A stretch of DNA of 35,680 nt from Candidatus Altimarinota bacterium (GTDB lineage: Bacteria > Patescibacteriota > Gracilibacteria > BD1-5 > UBA6164), in contig JALUWO010000401.1 in NCBI GenBank assembly GCA_027019405.1, positions 1-35,680 of the forward strand, in the 5' to 3' direction. How positions within the stretch are numbered: position 1 is the first letter of the stretch; every line of letters starts with the position of its first letter. The notes under the pieces are model-generated. The model had not been told where the DNA came from. It did not search any database and saw only the letters and a program-made list of their open reading frames with translations. A program made the position numbers and the translations under genes. Shown piece after piece: positions 1 to 10,800 of the stretch.

Positions 1-2684
1 TCCCAAATAGTTTTTAGATCAAAAGGTCTACTTGAGGCATTATCAATATTCAATTTTATATAAGTTGTATAGTTTGCTACATTTATTATATCTTGTTGAG
101 ATAATACTGGAGCATATTCTTTTTCTAGATATTCAGCATCTTCAGCACCAACTTTAAAAGATTGTATTGTTCAGGCATTACCAAATACAGCATCTTTAAT
201 AGAAGGTTTATCTCATTTTTTTGCTCAAGAACCTCAGATTTGAGCAATAAATTGGTGGGCCATAATCAAAGCTAAGTGGTATTTTCTGGCTTCAGATAAT
301 ATTTCTCAAAAAGTTTCAGTTGCAAAGTTTTGAAATTCATCTACATACATGTAAAAATCTTTTCTTTCATGTTCAGGAATATCTGCTCTAGACATTGCTG
401 CCATATTTACTTTTGATACAAATATTAATCAAAGTAATTGTGCATTTAATGCTCATATTTTACCTTTTGAAAGATTAACAAGTAATACTTTTTGGTCATC
501 CATTATTTCTCTTACATTAAAGGCAGATTTTGGCTGACCTATAATATTTCTTATAGTTGTATTTGTTATAAATGGACCAAATTTAGAAGAGAAATAAGGT
601 ATCATTTCTTGTTTTTCTCTATCTCAAGTATTTGCATATTCATGTTCCCAAAAAGATTTAACTACTGGGTTTTTTACTTTACTAACTTTATATTTCATAA
701 AAGCATCATCTACAAAAAGTCTTGGAACATCAATTAAAGTTCCTCCATCTTCTTGGTCTTCCATAAGAGTTAAACAACCATTTCTAAAATAATGTTGTAT
801 TCTAGGACCAAAAATTTCATCACCAAATATTTTTATAAATATTTCAGTAGCATCCATTGCAGCTCTATCCATTTCTCTTTTTCTTGCATCTGGATCACTT
901 GATATTACTTCAAGCATATTTAGTCACATTGGTCTTTCTGTATCAGCTGGGTCAAATACAGTTATATCTTTTGCTCTTTCTTTTGGAGCATAAGAAAGTA
1001 CATCTTCTACTAAATCTCCATGAGGATCAATAACACATATTCAATCTCAATTCCGAAGATCTTGTCTTGCTAAATAACCAATATATACTGATTTACCTCA
1101 ACCAGATTTTCAAAGAACATATTGATGTCTTGATCTATCTTTTCTAGCAAAGTATATAGGAGTTTTTTTATTTCTATACTCATTCCATCATAAAACAATT
1201 CAATCTTTAAATACAGGAAATCATCATAATTTCATATGTACTTTTTTTATTTCTCATGTATTTTGATCTCTTTTTTCAAGATATGTTGGTACTGTAGGTG
1301 TTTTTAGATTATGAGGAGGTGGTAATTTTTTATAATCAAGCCATTTAATTATAGGAGATTTGTTGTAATTTATATCAGGTAAATGATATATTGTAGTTAT
1401 TTCATCAACTGAAAATATACTTATATCTTGTAATATTCAAATAAGTTTATGTTTAAAAGCAAAATATCTTATTTTTGAAATTGTTTTAGGAATAGTATCT
1501 TCTATTATTTGAGGATTATCAAGTGCATTATTATATTCATCTGTAAAAATTGAAGCAGCAGCAACAATTGCATGTATTCCATCTTCAGTTTTTTGTTCAT
1601 CTGGACTTGAAACTAATATTCTGATACTTGCTTCAAAAGCTGGTTGTCAAGCAGCTTCTCACATAAGTTTTTGACTTTCTGTTTCAGCTTGATTAAATAT
1701 TTTATATGCATCTCAACTGCTAGCTCAAGGAGCATTACTTTGATCTTTTACAGCAGCATCACTTCATTCAAAAAATATTCTTATTAGATTATATAATGGA
1801 CTTAAGGGTCTAAAAATCATTAAAAAAATAGATTTTTTATTTTTTTTGTATTTTCCTTTTGCAACTAAAGATGCAGCTTTTTTAGCTTTTTTATTCCATG
1901 ATGATGATACTGGTTTTATTACTACTTGAAATACAGCTTTATCTGTTTTGTTTAATCATCAAAATACATTTGTGAAATTATTTAGAGCATCATCTTCAAG
2001 TGTTTTGTATGTTTTTATAGGAAAAACATCATCTTTTTCTTTTCATAGAGAGGCTGCTCTTATATGGTATCATTTTTCTTTTAATTGAACATAATCTTTT
2101 TTTGGATCAATTACAACAATTTCAGCATCATTATAAACAGATGTTAAATGTTGACTAACAAGATTTACATATCTTGCATAGGTTGCTATATAAAAAAATA
2201 CTTCTCATTTATTATATACTAATTCTAAACTTATTTTTGAATGTCCAAAAAAGAAATTTAATACAGTATCCCAAGCTCATGCTTCAGCAAGTTTATGTAT
2301 TGCTTTATAAAACATAGACATTTGTCATATTTTTTCTTTGAAATCTTTTTTTGTTTCTTTTTCTTTATCTAATTTGGAATCTGCTCTTGGTAGAGTAACT
2401 CTTAAGTATCTTATATTTCATTTTCAATACCAAAGTTCAAATAATAATCTTATTAATTTCCATAATAGATATAATAAAAATAATATTATAAGTAGATATA
2501 ATATATCTTTTCATAGATTTATTATATTGGTTCAAAAATTATCAAAAAATCAATTAGAACTATTTTCTTGCTTCTTTTTAATAATATTTGTAGTTATATT
2601 TTGATTTCATCATCATAATAAAGAAGCAAAAGTATTTTGTTTCTCTATTAAAATGGAAATTAATATAAAAAATATTTTTTTCAT
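1..2684 (-). CDS. VirD4/TraG-like type IV secretion (conjugation) ATPase, C-terminus cut by window edge
   Basis: A membrane-anchored P-loop ATPase of the kind that pumps DNA or protein through type IV secretion machines. About 894 codons are present; the C-terminus lies beyond the left edge. Reading TGA as Gly gives an N-terminal hydrophobic start (MKKIFFILISILI), a second membrane segment near residues 50-75, then a long soluble domain (RVTLPRADSKLDKE near residue 90) resembling the domain that precedes this ATPase in Patescibacteria. The Walker A loop GKSGGGKS lies near residue 525 (about 1090-1112), DPHGDL near 553, and a Walker B-like segment MYVDEFQNF near 783 (about 321-350), followed by LSEARKYHLALIMAHQ, typical of VirD4/TraG-type TraM-recognition ATPases. 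Two Walker glycines are encoded by TGA. The ATG at 2684 directly follows AAAAAAAAAGG. Family assignment is firm; the transported substrate is unknown. It may work with the pilin-like proteins at 26106-27748, which is inference. Confidence 0.85.
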
Positions 2685-2781
2685 CCTTTTTTTTTAATTA
2701 TATATATTTATATTTTACTATATTTTTTATTTAAATTAAAAATAATAAGCTTGACTTATATTTGCTAACTATTTTAAATAA

Positions 2782-2808
2782 AAAAATCTAGAATTTTTTC
2801 TAGATTTA
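2782..2808 (-). terminator. Rho-independent terminator after the small paralogue pair
   Basis: On the minus strand the stem AAATCTAGAA / TTCTAGATTT closes over a short A-rich loop and is followed by a T-run. It overlaps the TAA stop of the upstream gene at 2806-2808. It separates that gene from the secretion ATPase, whose own promoter should lie in 2685-2781. That stretch is very AT-rich and shows no convincing -35 box. Confidence 0.7.
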
Positions 2809-3309
2809 ATTTCATAGTGCTTCTTTACAATTTTGATTAACTCATCATTTACATATTGTACTTTCAAGTTTCCAATCTTGTATAGGAATATTTTTTGATT
2901 TCATTACAAAAGTAAATATTTCTTCAATATCATTTTTTGATAAATTAAAATCATTATCTTTTATTATAATTTTTTCAAGTCAATCAATCATCCATGTATC
3001 TTCAGCTATTTTTCTTCATGTTAAATCTCAAAATAACTGGATGTTTTTATTAAATAATTTAGTCATTATTGATCAAAATTTAGGTAAATTATTTAATTTT
3101 ATAGGGATATTTAAAGCTTTATTATTTGCTAGTATATAATAATTATCTTCTTTTTTATCATATGCTAAATCAATATCAATATCTGGTATTTCAACATCAA
3201 TTACTTTTAAAATTCATAAAGCAATAGCTTCCTGTTTATTATCTAATTTTTCATTTACTATTTTTTCATTATCAATTTTTTCAAAATTTTCTTAGAAATT
3301 TTCTTTCAT
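2806..3309 (-). pseudogene. Small uncharacterised paralogue disrupted by in-frame TAA at codon 6
   Basis: A 168-codon frame of unknown function. The first codons read M-K-E-N-F-stop-E-N-F-E-K-I-D-N-E; the TAA is at 3292-3294. After it the frame stays open for 161 codons to the TAA at 2806-2808. The neighbouring gene (3315-3614) has the same N-terminus with TGA (Gly) at this position, so one G-to-A change accounts for the lesion. The two proteins also share a central element (DIDIDLAYDKKEDNYYILAN here). No ATG, GTG or TTG lies in frame shortly after the stop, so an undisturbed downstream start is not evident. The C-terminal part contains DLTGRKIAEDTWMIDGLEK. It is most likely a recent pseudogene; a sequencing error or readthrough remains possible. 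The start is 5 nt from the preceding gene's stop, so they form one transcription unit. Confidence 0.65.
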
Positions 3310-3314
3310 AATTT

Positions 3315-3614
3315 TTATTTTATATTATCAATTAAATTTTTTGGTACAAAATTTCAAAATCTATTTTTGAATTCTTCAAATGTTAATCATTTTGGATTAA
3401 TTTTTCAATTTAGTATTAAAAAATATTTTTGAGATTTATTATCATAGGTTAAATCAATATCAATATTTGGATTGTCATTATCTATTTTATTTAAAATTAA
3501 TAATACTTCTTTATTTTCTAATTTTTCTTTTATAAATTTTTCTTTATTTTCTATGTTTTTATTGATTTCTTCATTATCAATTTTTTCAAAATTTTCTCAG
3601 AATTTTTCTGCCAT
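3315..3614 (-). CDS. Small uncharacterised acidic/lysine-rich protein, intact paralogue
   Basis: A 99-residue protein of unknown function, intact when TGA is read as Gly. It starts M-A-E-K-F-G-E-N-F-E-K-I-D-N-E, has a charged helix-forming stretch (NIENKEKFIKEKLENKE), then NPNIDIDLTYDNKSQKYFLIL and LTFEEFKNRFGNFVPKNLI. No signal peptide, membrane segment or known catalytic motif is visible. The N-terminal and central parts match the disrupted gene just downstream (2806-3309), so the pair arose by tandem duplication. It heads the minus-strand unit that runs towards the secretion ATPase, but the terminator at 2782-2808 argues against full co-transcription. The ATG at 3614 has only A/T bases upstream. 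Confidence 0.7.
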
Positions 3615-3756
3615 AATTATTTTTTAATTTTATAAAATATTTTTTTATTACTATTATATTATCATAATTTTATTTTAAGGGCAAAAAATATAGCAATTTT
3701 GAAAAAAAAATATAAAATAATTAAAAATCTTACAACTTAATAAAATAAAAAACTAA
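3615..3756. promoter_or_regulatory. Divergent intergenic region between the small-protein pair and dnaE
   Basis: This 142-bp AT-rich spacer must hold promoters for both directions. On the minus strand a perfect TATAAT lies at 3653-3658, about 40 nt before the ATG at 3614, with a TTGCCC-like box about 20 nt further upstream. On the plus strand TTGAAA at 3699-3704 and TAAAAA at 3722-3727, 17 nt apart, could serve dnaE. No hairpin or operator is evident. The minus -10 is the better supported of the two. Confidence 0.35.
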
Positions 3757-6700
3757 ATGAGTTTTGTTCACTTACATTGTCATAGTCATTATAGTATTTT
3801 AGAAGGCTTACCAAAACCAGTAGAATATGTAAAAAAAGCTAAAGAATTATGAATGAAAGCAGTTGCATTAACTGATACTTCAAATGTTCATTGATGTCAT
3901 GAATTTTATAAAGCTTGTAAATCAGAATGAATAAAACCTATTTTATGAACTGAAATTTATATAGAATCTAGTATTGACTCAAAAATCAATCATAAACTTG
4001 TTTTATTGGCTAAAAATTTAAATTGATATAAAAATATTTTACTTTTAACTTCAAAAGCAAGTTTAGATAATCCTTGATTAAAACCACAAATAATATTTGA
4101 TGAAATAAAAAAATTAAAACAAGAAAAATGAGATTTAGAAATAATTGCTTTATCAGGTCCTATATCTTGAGAAATTCCTTTTTATATTTTATCATGAAAA
4201 AGTGATGAAGAAATATTTGAAAGGATCAAAATTTATCAAGAAGTTTTTTGAAGTGATGATTTTTATTTAGAATTATTAGATCATAGTGATATTCCAAAAC
4301 AAGATTTAATTACAAAAGAATTAATTAGATTATCAGAAAAATATTCTATACCAGTAGTTGCAGCACAAAATTCATATTATATAAATAAAGAAGATAAAAC
4401 TACTCAAGATGTAATTATGGCTCTTTGAACTGGTCATGAACTTGAAAATCCAGATAGACCTACAATGATGAATTGAGATTATTCATTTTTATCAAGTGAT
4501 GATATGCAGTCACTTTTTTGATATATTCCTGAAGCACTTGAAAATACTAAAAAAATAGCAGATAAAGTAAATATTGAAATAGAAACTTGAGGTATTTTAA
4601 TTCCTGTTTTTGAATTACCTGAAGAAGATCAAAAAATTTATGAAAAAGCTTTAAAATTAGAAAAAGAAGATAAAAATATAAAAAAATTAGATAGTAGTGA
4701 ATGGTATTTAAGATATTTGTCATTCAAATGATTGAATTGGAGATTTGATTTTTGACTTGATGAAGAAACTATTTTTGAATTTGTAAAAAAATTAAATAAG
4801 CCTTGATTAGATAAAAAATTAACTGAAACACTTCCTGAAGAGTTAAAAAAATTATCATTAACTTATTATACTGATAAAAAGAAAACTATTATAGACAAGT
4901 TAGACAAAGAGAAAAGAGATATCATTGATAGACTTGAATATGAGCTTGTTGTAGTACATGAAATGTGATTTGATTGATATTTTTTAATAGTTGCTGATTA
5001 TATAAATTGGGCTAGAAATAATGCAGTTCCAGTGGGGCCATGAAGAGGATCTGCAGCTTGAAGTTTGATGGCATATTTGACATGAATTACTGATTTAAAT
5101 CCATTAAGTTATGATTTACTTTTTGAAAGATTTTTAAATCCTGCTAGAGTATCAATGCCAGATATTGATACTGATTTTTCAGATACAGAAAGAGATAGAG
5201 TTGTAAAATATTGTGCAGAAAAATATTGAGCAGATAAGGTTGTAAATATATCTACTTTTGGGACATTTGCAGCAAGAGCTGCTGTAAAAGATGTTGGTAG
5301 GGTTTTTTGAATTCCTTTTTCTGAAATGAATGAATTAGCTAAGCTTATTCCAGAAAAACCATGAACAAAATTAGCTGGAGCATTGGAGGATTCTATTGAG
5401 TTTAAAGAGGCTTATGATACAAATGAATTATATAGAAAAATTATAGACAATGCATTAAAAATTGAATGAAATGTTAGACAATTATGAGTTCATGCATGTG
5501 CTGTAATTATAGCACCAAATTCAATGCTTAATTATACAGCTTTACAACATCCACCAAAAGATCCAGAAGTTGTAGTCACTCAGTATTCAGCTTATCCATT
5601 GGAAGATTTAGGACTGTTGAAAATGGATTTTCTATGACTTAGAAATTTATCAATTATAAAAAGAACTCAAGAAATAGTAAAAGAAAATAAAAATATTGAT
5701 GTAGATGTTTTAAATATGGATATGTGAGATTTGAAGGTTCTTGATGTTTTTGCTAGATGAGATACTTCATGAGTTTTTCAATTTGAATCTGATTGAATGA
5801 GAAAATATTTAAAAGATTTAAAACCAAATTCTTTTGATGATTTGATAGCAATGGTTTCTCTTTATAGACCAGGTCCACTTGCTTATATTCCAACATATAT
5901 TGATAGAAAATATTGAAGAGAAGAAATAAGATATATGACAGATGATTTGATAGAAATAATGAAGAATAACTGATATAGTGATGAAGAAATAGAACAGCAA
6001 AAAATAATGTTGGAGCAAGATTTAAAAAAGATTTTAGATGTTACATATTGAATTGCAGTTTATCAGGAACAGTTAATGTTTATAGTTCAATATATGGCAG
6101 GTTTCTCTCTGTGAGAAGCTGATTTACTTAGAAGATGAGTTTGAAAAAAGAAAATAGAAATTATAGAACAATTAAAAAAAGAATTTATAGAAAGATGAAA
6201 AGAATATAGATGATATAAACCAGAGGTAACAAAATATGTTTATGAAGAAATGATTCAGCCAGCAGCAAATTATTCATTTAATAAATCACATGCAGCATGT
6301 TATGCTTTTATTTCTTATCAAACAGCATTTTTAAAAGCTTATTATCCAGCTGAATTTCTTACTTCAGTTATGGTTTCAGATGAGGAAAATATGGATAGAA
6401 TTACAATGGAGGTTGAGGAATGTGAGGTAAAATGAATTTCAGTTTTACCTCCAAATGTAAATTGATCTTTAAAACATTTTACATATATAGATGACAAAAC
6501 TATAAGATTTTGATTAAAGGCAATTAAATGAATTTGAGATTGACCTATAGATAAAATAGTTGAATCTAGAAAACAGTTAAATTGAAGATTTGAAGATTTA
6601 GAGCAATTTATAGAAGTTTGTTGAAAAGAAGTTATAAATAAAAAATCATTAGAAGCTTTAATAAAATCATGAGCAATGGATGATTTATGAGAAAGAAATC

Positions 6701-7731
6701 AAATGCTTAAATCAATTCCTGAAATGATAATGTTTGCAAAAAAAGATGAAAAGAAAAAGACTACAAATCAAATATGATTATTTGATAATTCAGATGATTT
6801 TGAAGAAAGACTTGAATTGATTGATATTGAAAAAATGACTTTTGAGGAAAAACTTGCTTGAGAAAAAGAAATGATATGATTTTGGGTATCATGACATCCT
6901 TTAGATGGTTTAGGAAGATATTGTCAAAGAAGATCAAGAAATATAAAAAAATTAAAAATGTCTTTTGATGAATTATTGCAGTTAGATAAAAAAGAAAATC
7001 CTGAAAAATATGAACAATTAACTGATATAAAATCTTTAGATGAACAAGAAAATGATTCTAAAAAAAATAAGGAAAAAAAGAAAAAAAATTCTTTTAATAA
7101 TCAAGAACAAGCTCAAGTTATTGGTGTTATTACTGATTTTAGAAAGATTTTTACAAAAACAGGTAAAACAATGATGTTTTTAAAATGTGAATGATATGAT
7201 TACAATTTTGAAAGTGTTTTATTTGAAAAAGATATAGAAAAATATCAGGATAAAATAGATATTTATAAGATAGTTATTATAAATTGAAGTTTAGATATAA
7301 ATTTGGAATATTCTAGAAAAAGTATAAGGCCTAGAGAAATAAAAATAGCTACAATAACACAAGTAAGAGAACAAGCTAAGGATATGTGATTATTTGACCA
7401 GGATATAAAAAAATTTAAAAATAATAATTTAAATAAAGTTCAAGATGAAGAAAATTCTTTAAATGATTGTGAATCTAAATGTGAAGTTTATAGTGATAAT
7501 TTTGAAGATAGACTTGAGGAAAAAATAGAAGATAATTTAAAAGAATTTATTATAGATATTCCTAAAAAAGCTAAAAAACAGGATTTAATAGATTTAAAAG
7601 AGTTTTTATCTATGGAAGAAAAAGGAGAGTTAGAGATATTTATATTATTGAATTGACAAAAAATAAGTACTAAAATGAAGCTTAAAAATTTAGAAAGATT
7701 AAAAAAATGGATTTTATGAAAATGGAGCTAA
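3757..7731 (+). CDS. dnaE: DNA polymerase III alpha subunit (replicative polymerase)
   Basis: Replicative DNA polymerase of 1,324 residues, longer than the roughly 1,160 usual for DnaE. The N-terminal PHP domain begins [15 protein letters not shown] (residues 4-18) and continues with the family motif [13 protein letters not shown]. The polymerase core shows PVGPGRGSAAGS near residue 427, [10 protein letters not shown] (catalytic aspartates) near 467-476, and KMDFLGLRNLS near 620. A YQEQLM segment and LLRRGVGKKK follow, then the helix-hairpin-helix and OB-fold region ([20 protein letters not shown] near residue 1118). A lysine/asparagine-rich insert (residues 1102-1114) precedes the OB fold, and an extended acidic tail of about 100 residues explains part of the extra length. 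Many motif glycines are TGA. It ends with TAA and a strong terminator, so it appears monocistronic. The start is the only ATG that keeps the PHP motif complete. Confidence 0.97.
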
Positions 7732-7760
7732 TTTTGTTCTAAAATATTATACAAAAAATC

Positions 7761-7788
7761 TTGTAAAAATAGACTTTTTAACTATTAT
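7761..7788 (+). promoter_or_regulatory. Candidate promoter of the giant gene, overlapping the dnaE terminator
   Basis: TTGTAA (7761-7766) and TATTAT (7783-7788) are 16 nt apart. The -10 hexamer is the loop of the dnaE terminator hairpin, and transcription would start about 40 nt before the ATG at 7836. Because a terminator separates dnaE from the giant gene and little other space remains, a promoter here is reasonable. The box match is partial and the call is inferential. Confidence 0.35.
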
Positions 7789-7810
7789 GTTAAAAAGTCT
7801 ATTTTGTTTT
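7766..7810 (+). terminator. Rho-independent terminator of dnaE
   Basis: A near-perfect stem AAAATAGACTTTTTAAC / GTTAAAAAGTCTATTTT surrounds the loop TATTAT (7783-7788) and is followed by GTTTTTTATTT. It starts 34 nt after the dnaE stop codon. Confidence 0.85.
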
Positions 7811-7835
7811 TTATTTACAGATAAATTAAGTTAAT

Positions 7836-10800
7836 ATGAGTTATTCAAAATTACAAAGAATTGTATCATTTATTGTATTGTTTTTTTTCTTTTTTAATTC
7901 AACTTTTAGTATTCCTAGTTTAAATTTTTTTAACAAAGCTTCAGCTTCTTGAAATACTTTTTATGATTTAGTTTCAATATTAGTTAATGAAGATATTTAT
8001 CCATCTATAAAAACTGATGTAGAGAGATATGCTGAGGATATTCAATGACAATTGGAAAATACAAGAGTAGTTATTATTCCAGTTCCAGATAATGCAAAGG
8101 CATTTAATATTGCTTCTATTAATGAATGATTATATTTTCAATGATATAAGGTAATAAATCCAAGTATTTGATTTAATTCAAAATTAATATGAACAATATT
8201 AGTTTGAAATATAAATTTACCAGTTATAAATAAAAATAATAAATCTACAATTTCAATTGCCCCATATGTTGATTTTACAGATAAAAGTTTTATCTATGAT
8301 CATAATTTATGAGAGTATGTTGAAAATAAAGATGCAAAAGATAAATTTAAACCAGAAATTTGGCATTGAGTTATTTCTCCAAATACTTGAGATAAACAAA
8401 AAGATATCAAAAAAATAGAAAACTTTTTTGATAAAGATCATGATTTTTATGCTTGAACTAATCTTTTTAAGAAATCAGATAAAGTTTTAAATTGAAAAAA
8501 ATGAGAAGAATTAAGTGATAATTATAGACCATTTGTTTTTTATTATGATCAATTTAGAGAACAAAAATCAATTCATTATCCTTCTTATAAATGATATGAA
8601 GCATATTTAGAAAATAAAGAAGATATAAATTATAATAGATATACTAAACAGTTAGCAAATAAAGTTCAAAAGGAAGTTTTATGAGCTGAAAATAATGAAG
8701 TATCTTGATTATTATCTCAAGTGGTAGGCCATAAATATGATTCTTTATTAAAGAAAACTAATTGACCTGATACTAAAAAAGCTTCAGATGTATCTACTAG
8801 ATTTATTACTCAAAAAGCTATAAAAACTTTTATTGAGAGCTTTAATAATTGAATGGTTTCTGATCTTAGAACAAATGTTCATAATGCTTGAAGATATAAT
8901 GAACATACAAGTCAGGTAAATGTAGATTTTATTCCATATTTAGTGACTTTACTTGATTGAATTGTAGATAAAACAATTATTGATGCAGATAAGAAAATAA
9001 CTAAACAAATAGATGATTTAGTTATAAATTGATTATCTAGAAATATAGCAATACCTGTTGAAATAGATAGACCTGCAAATAAATTACATACTTGAACTTG
9101 ATATAATTATGATTGATCTTGTATAAATGTTGATAGAAATTATTTAAATTGAGTATATTCATCAGATATAAAAACAGCAAAAGATTGTTCTATTTATAGA
9201 GGTTCTACTTTTAATTCTTGAACATTAGTTAGAGCAACAAGATGATTAGACTTAAATTTAACTCAGGATGATTTAACTAAGTTAAGGTGATTATGAGCTT
9301 CAAAATGTTTATCAGTTATTTCAGATTGAAAATGATGAAAAAAACTTAATCCTGCTGATTTTAAATGAGTTTGGTGATGAGAAAGTCCATTAAATATGGA
9401 TATAGATTCAACTGTAACAGGTATAATGAAATTAAATTATTCATCTCCTAAAAAAGCAATAGTTCCATTATATGATATTGCTTGATCTAAAAAAAGTAAT
9501 TTAGTTAATTTAAATCCTTCTCCATTGAATTGTTTTGATAATAATTTACTTTCTTATGAAAGAAGATGATGGGATTTAGATAATTGATATTTATGAACTG
9601 GTTTTTGATATACCTGTTGATTAAAGTATAGATTATGAGATAAAAATATATGATATTGAACAAATAAATGGTCTTGTAAAACTGATAATGAAATAAATAA
9701 AAATAATTTTTCTCAAAGATTTGAAGATTTTTATAAAAATAATTTACCAAATTCTTTAAAAACTATAAAAAAATGTTGAGATACTGTAAATATTTATACA
9801 AAATCTGGAGATTATTACATTGTAAAAAGATATAATACAATTGAATGATGAATTTGAGCTTGAACAACACAAACTTGTATTTTATGAGATTGGATAGATA
9901 CTTATAAATTTAAGTTGATACCTTCTTATATAACTCATAAATCACCAACTTCAGATGAATTGTATAAAGAAATTAAATCACTATCTGTTCCAAATCTTCC
10001 AGTAGATAAAAATAGATATATTGATTTTATAGATACTAAATGAATATATCAAAAAATAAATTATCCTGAATTTTTTAGATTATCATTTGCTAATAAAAAA
10101 GATTTAACATTATCTTGAATTAAAAAAAGTTTAGATGATTTTTTAGATAAAAAAGATAAAGAAATAAATGATTTAATAAATACAGAAAATCCAAATACAT
10201 TAACTTGAGTAGATAAGGAATTATATAATATATTAAAAACTAATTCACCTTATCCTTCTTCAATTAATTTAAAAGATTATTTAAAAAATCAAAAAAAAGT
10301 TGATGTAAAAATATGAAATGAAACTAAAAAAGTTGATATATATGATATGATAGTTTTTTCTATTTTTTGGAATAATTTAAAAAGTGTTTCAGCTAAATAT
10401 AAATTTATAATACAAAATTATTTAAGTGATCAAACTGGTGGTAATAAGTATAATTTTATATTACCTAAAAATAAACAAGAATATGAAATAAATTATATAT
10501 GAGCAATATGAAATGCTCAAAATATGTATATAAAATTAGATCCAAATGAGAAAAAAACTAAAAATCCATATTCAAATATAATAAAATTAAATTCTTTACT
10601 TGATGCTAATATTTTTTGACATAAATTATTACCAGATACAAATAAGATAAATACTCCATGAAATTCTGCTTGAACATTTAAATGTGCTCCACCAGATGGA
10701 GTTGTTTTATGGAAATGGATTCCTGCAGTTATGTGTCGGTTAAAAAATATGTTACCACCCAAAATTTGATTATCTAATTGAGATTGTTGAGTTTGATTAT

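Noticed and set aside
492-737. Plus-strand frame over the secretion ATPase gene
   Set aside because: It lies entirely within the well-supported minus-strand ATPase and has only Lys/Phe/Ile/Tyr-rich low-complexity sequence.
2338-2604. Plus-strand frame in the ATPase N-terminal region
   Set aside because: It is antisense to a clear coding region and has no recognisable pattern.
2751-2778. TTGACT plus TTAAAT on the plus strand as a promoter
   Set aside because: It would transcribe antisense through the small paralogues with no plus-strand gene until dnaE, and the -10 is weak; likely chance in AT-rich DNA.
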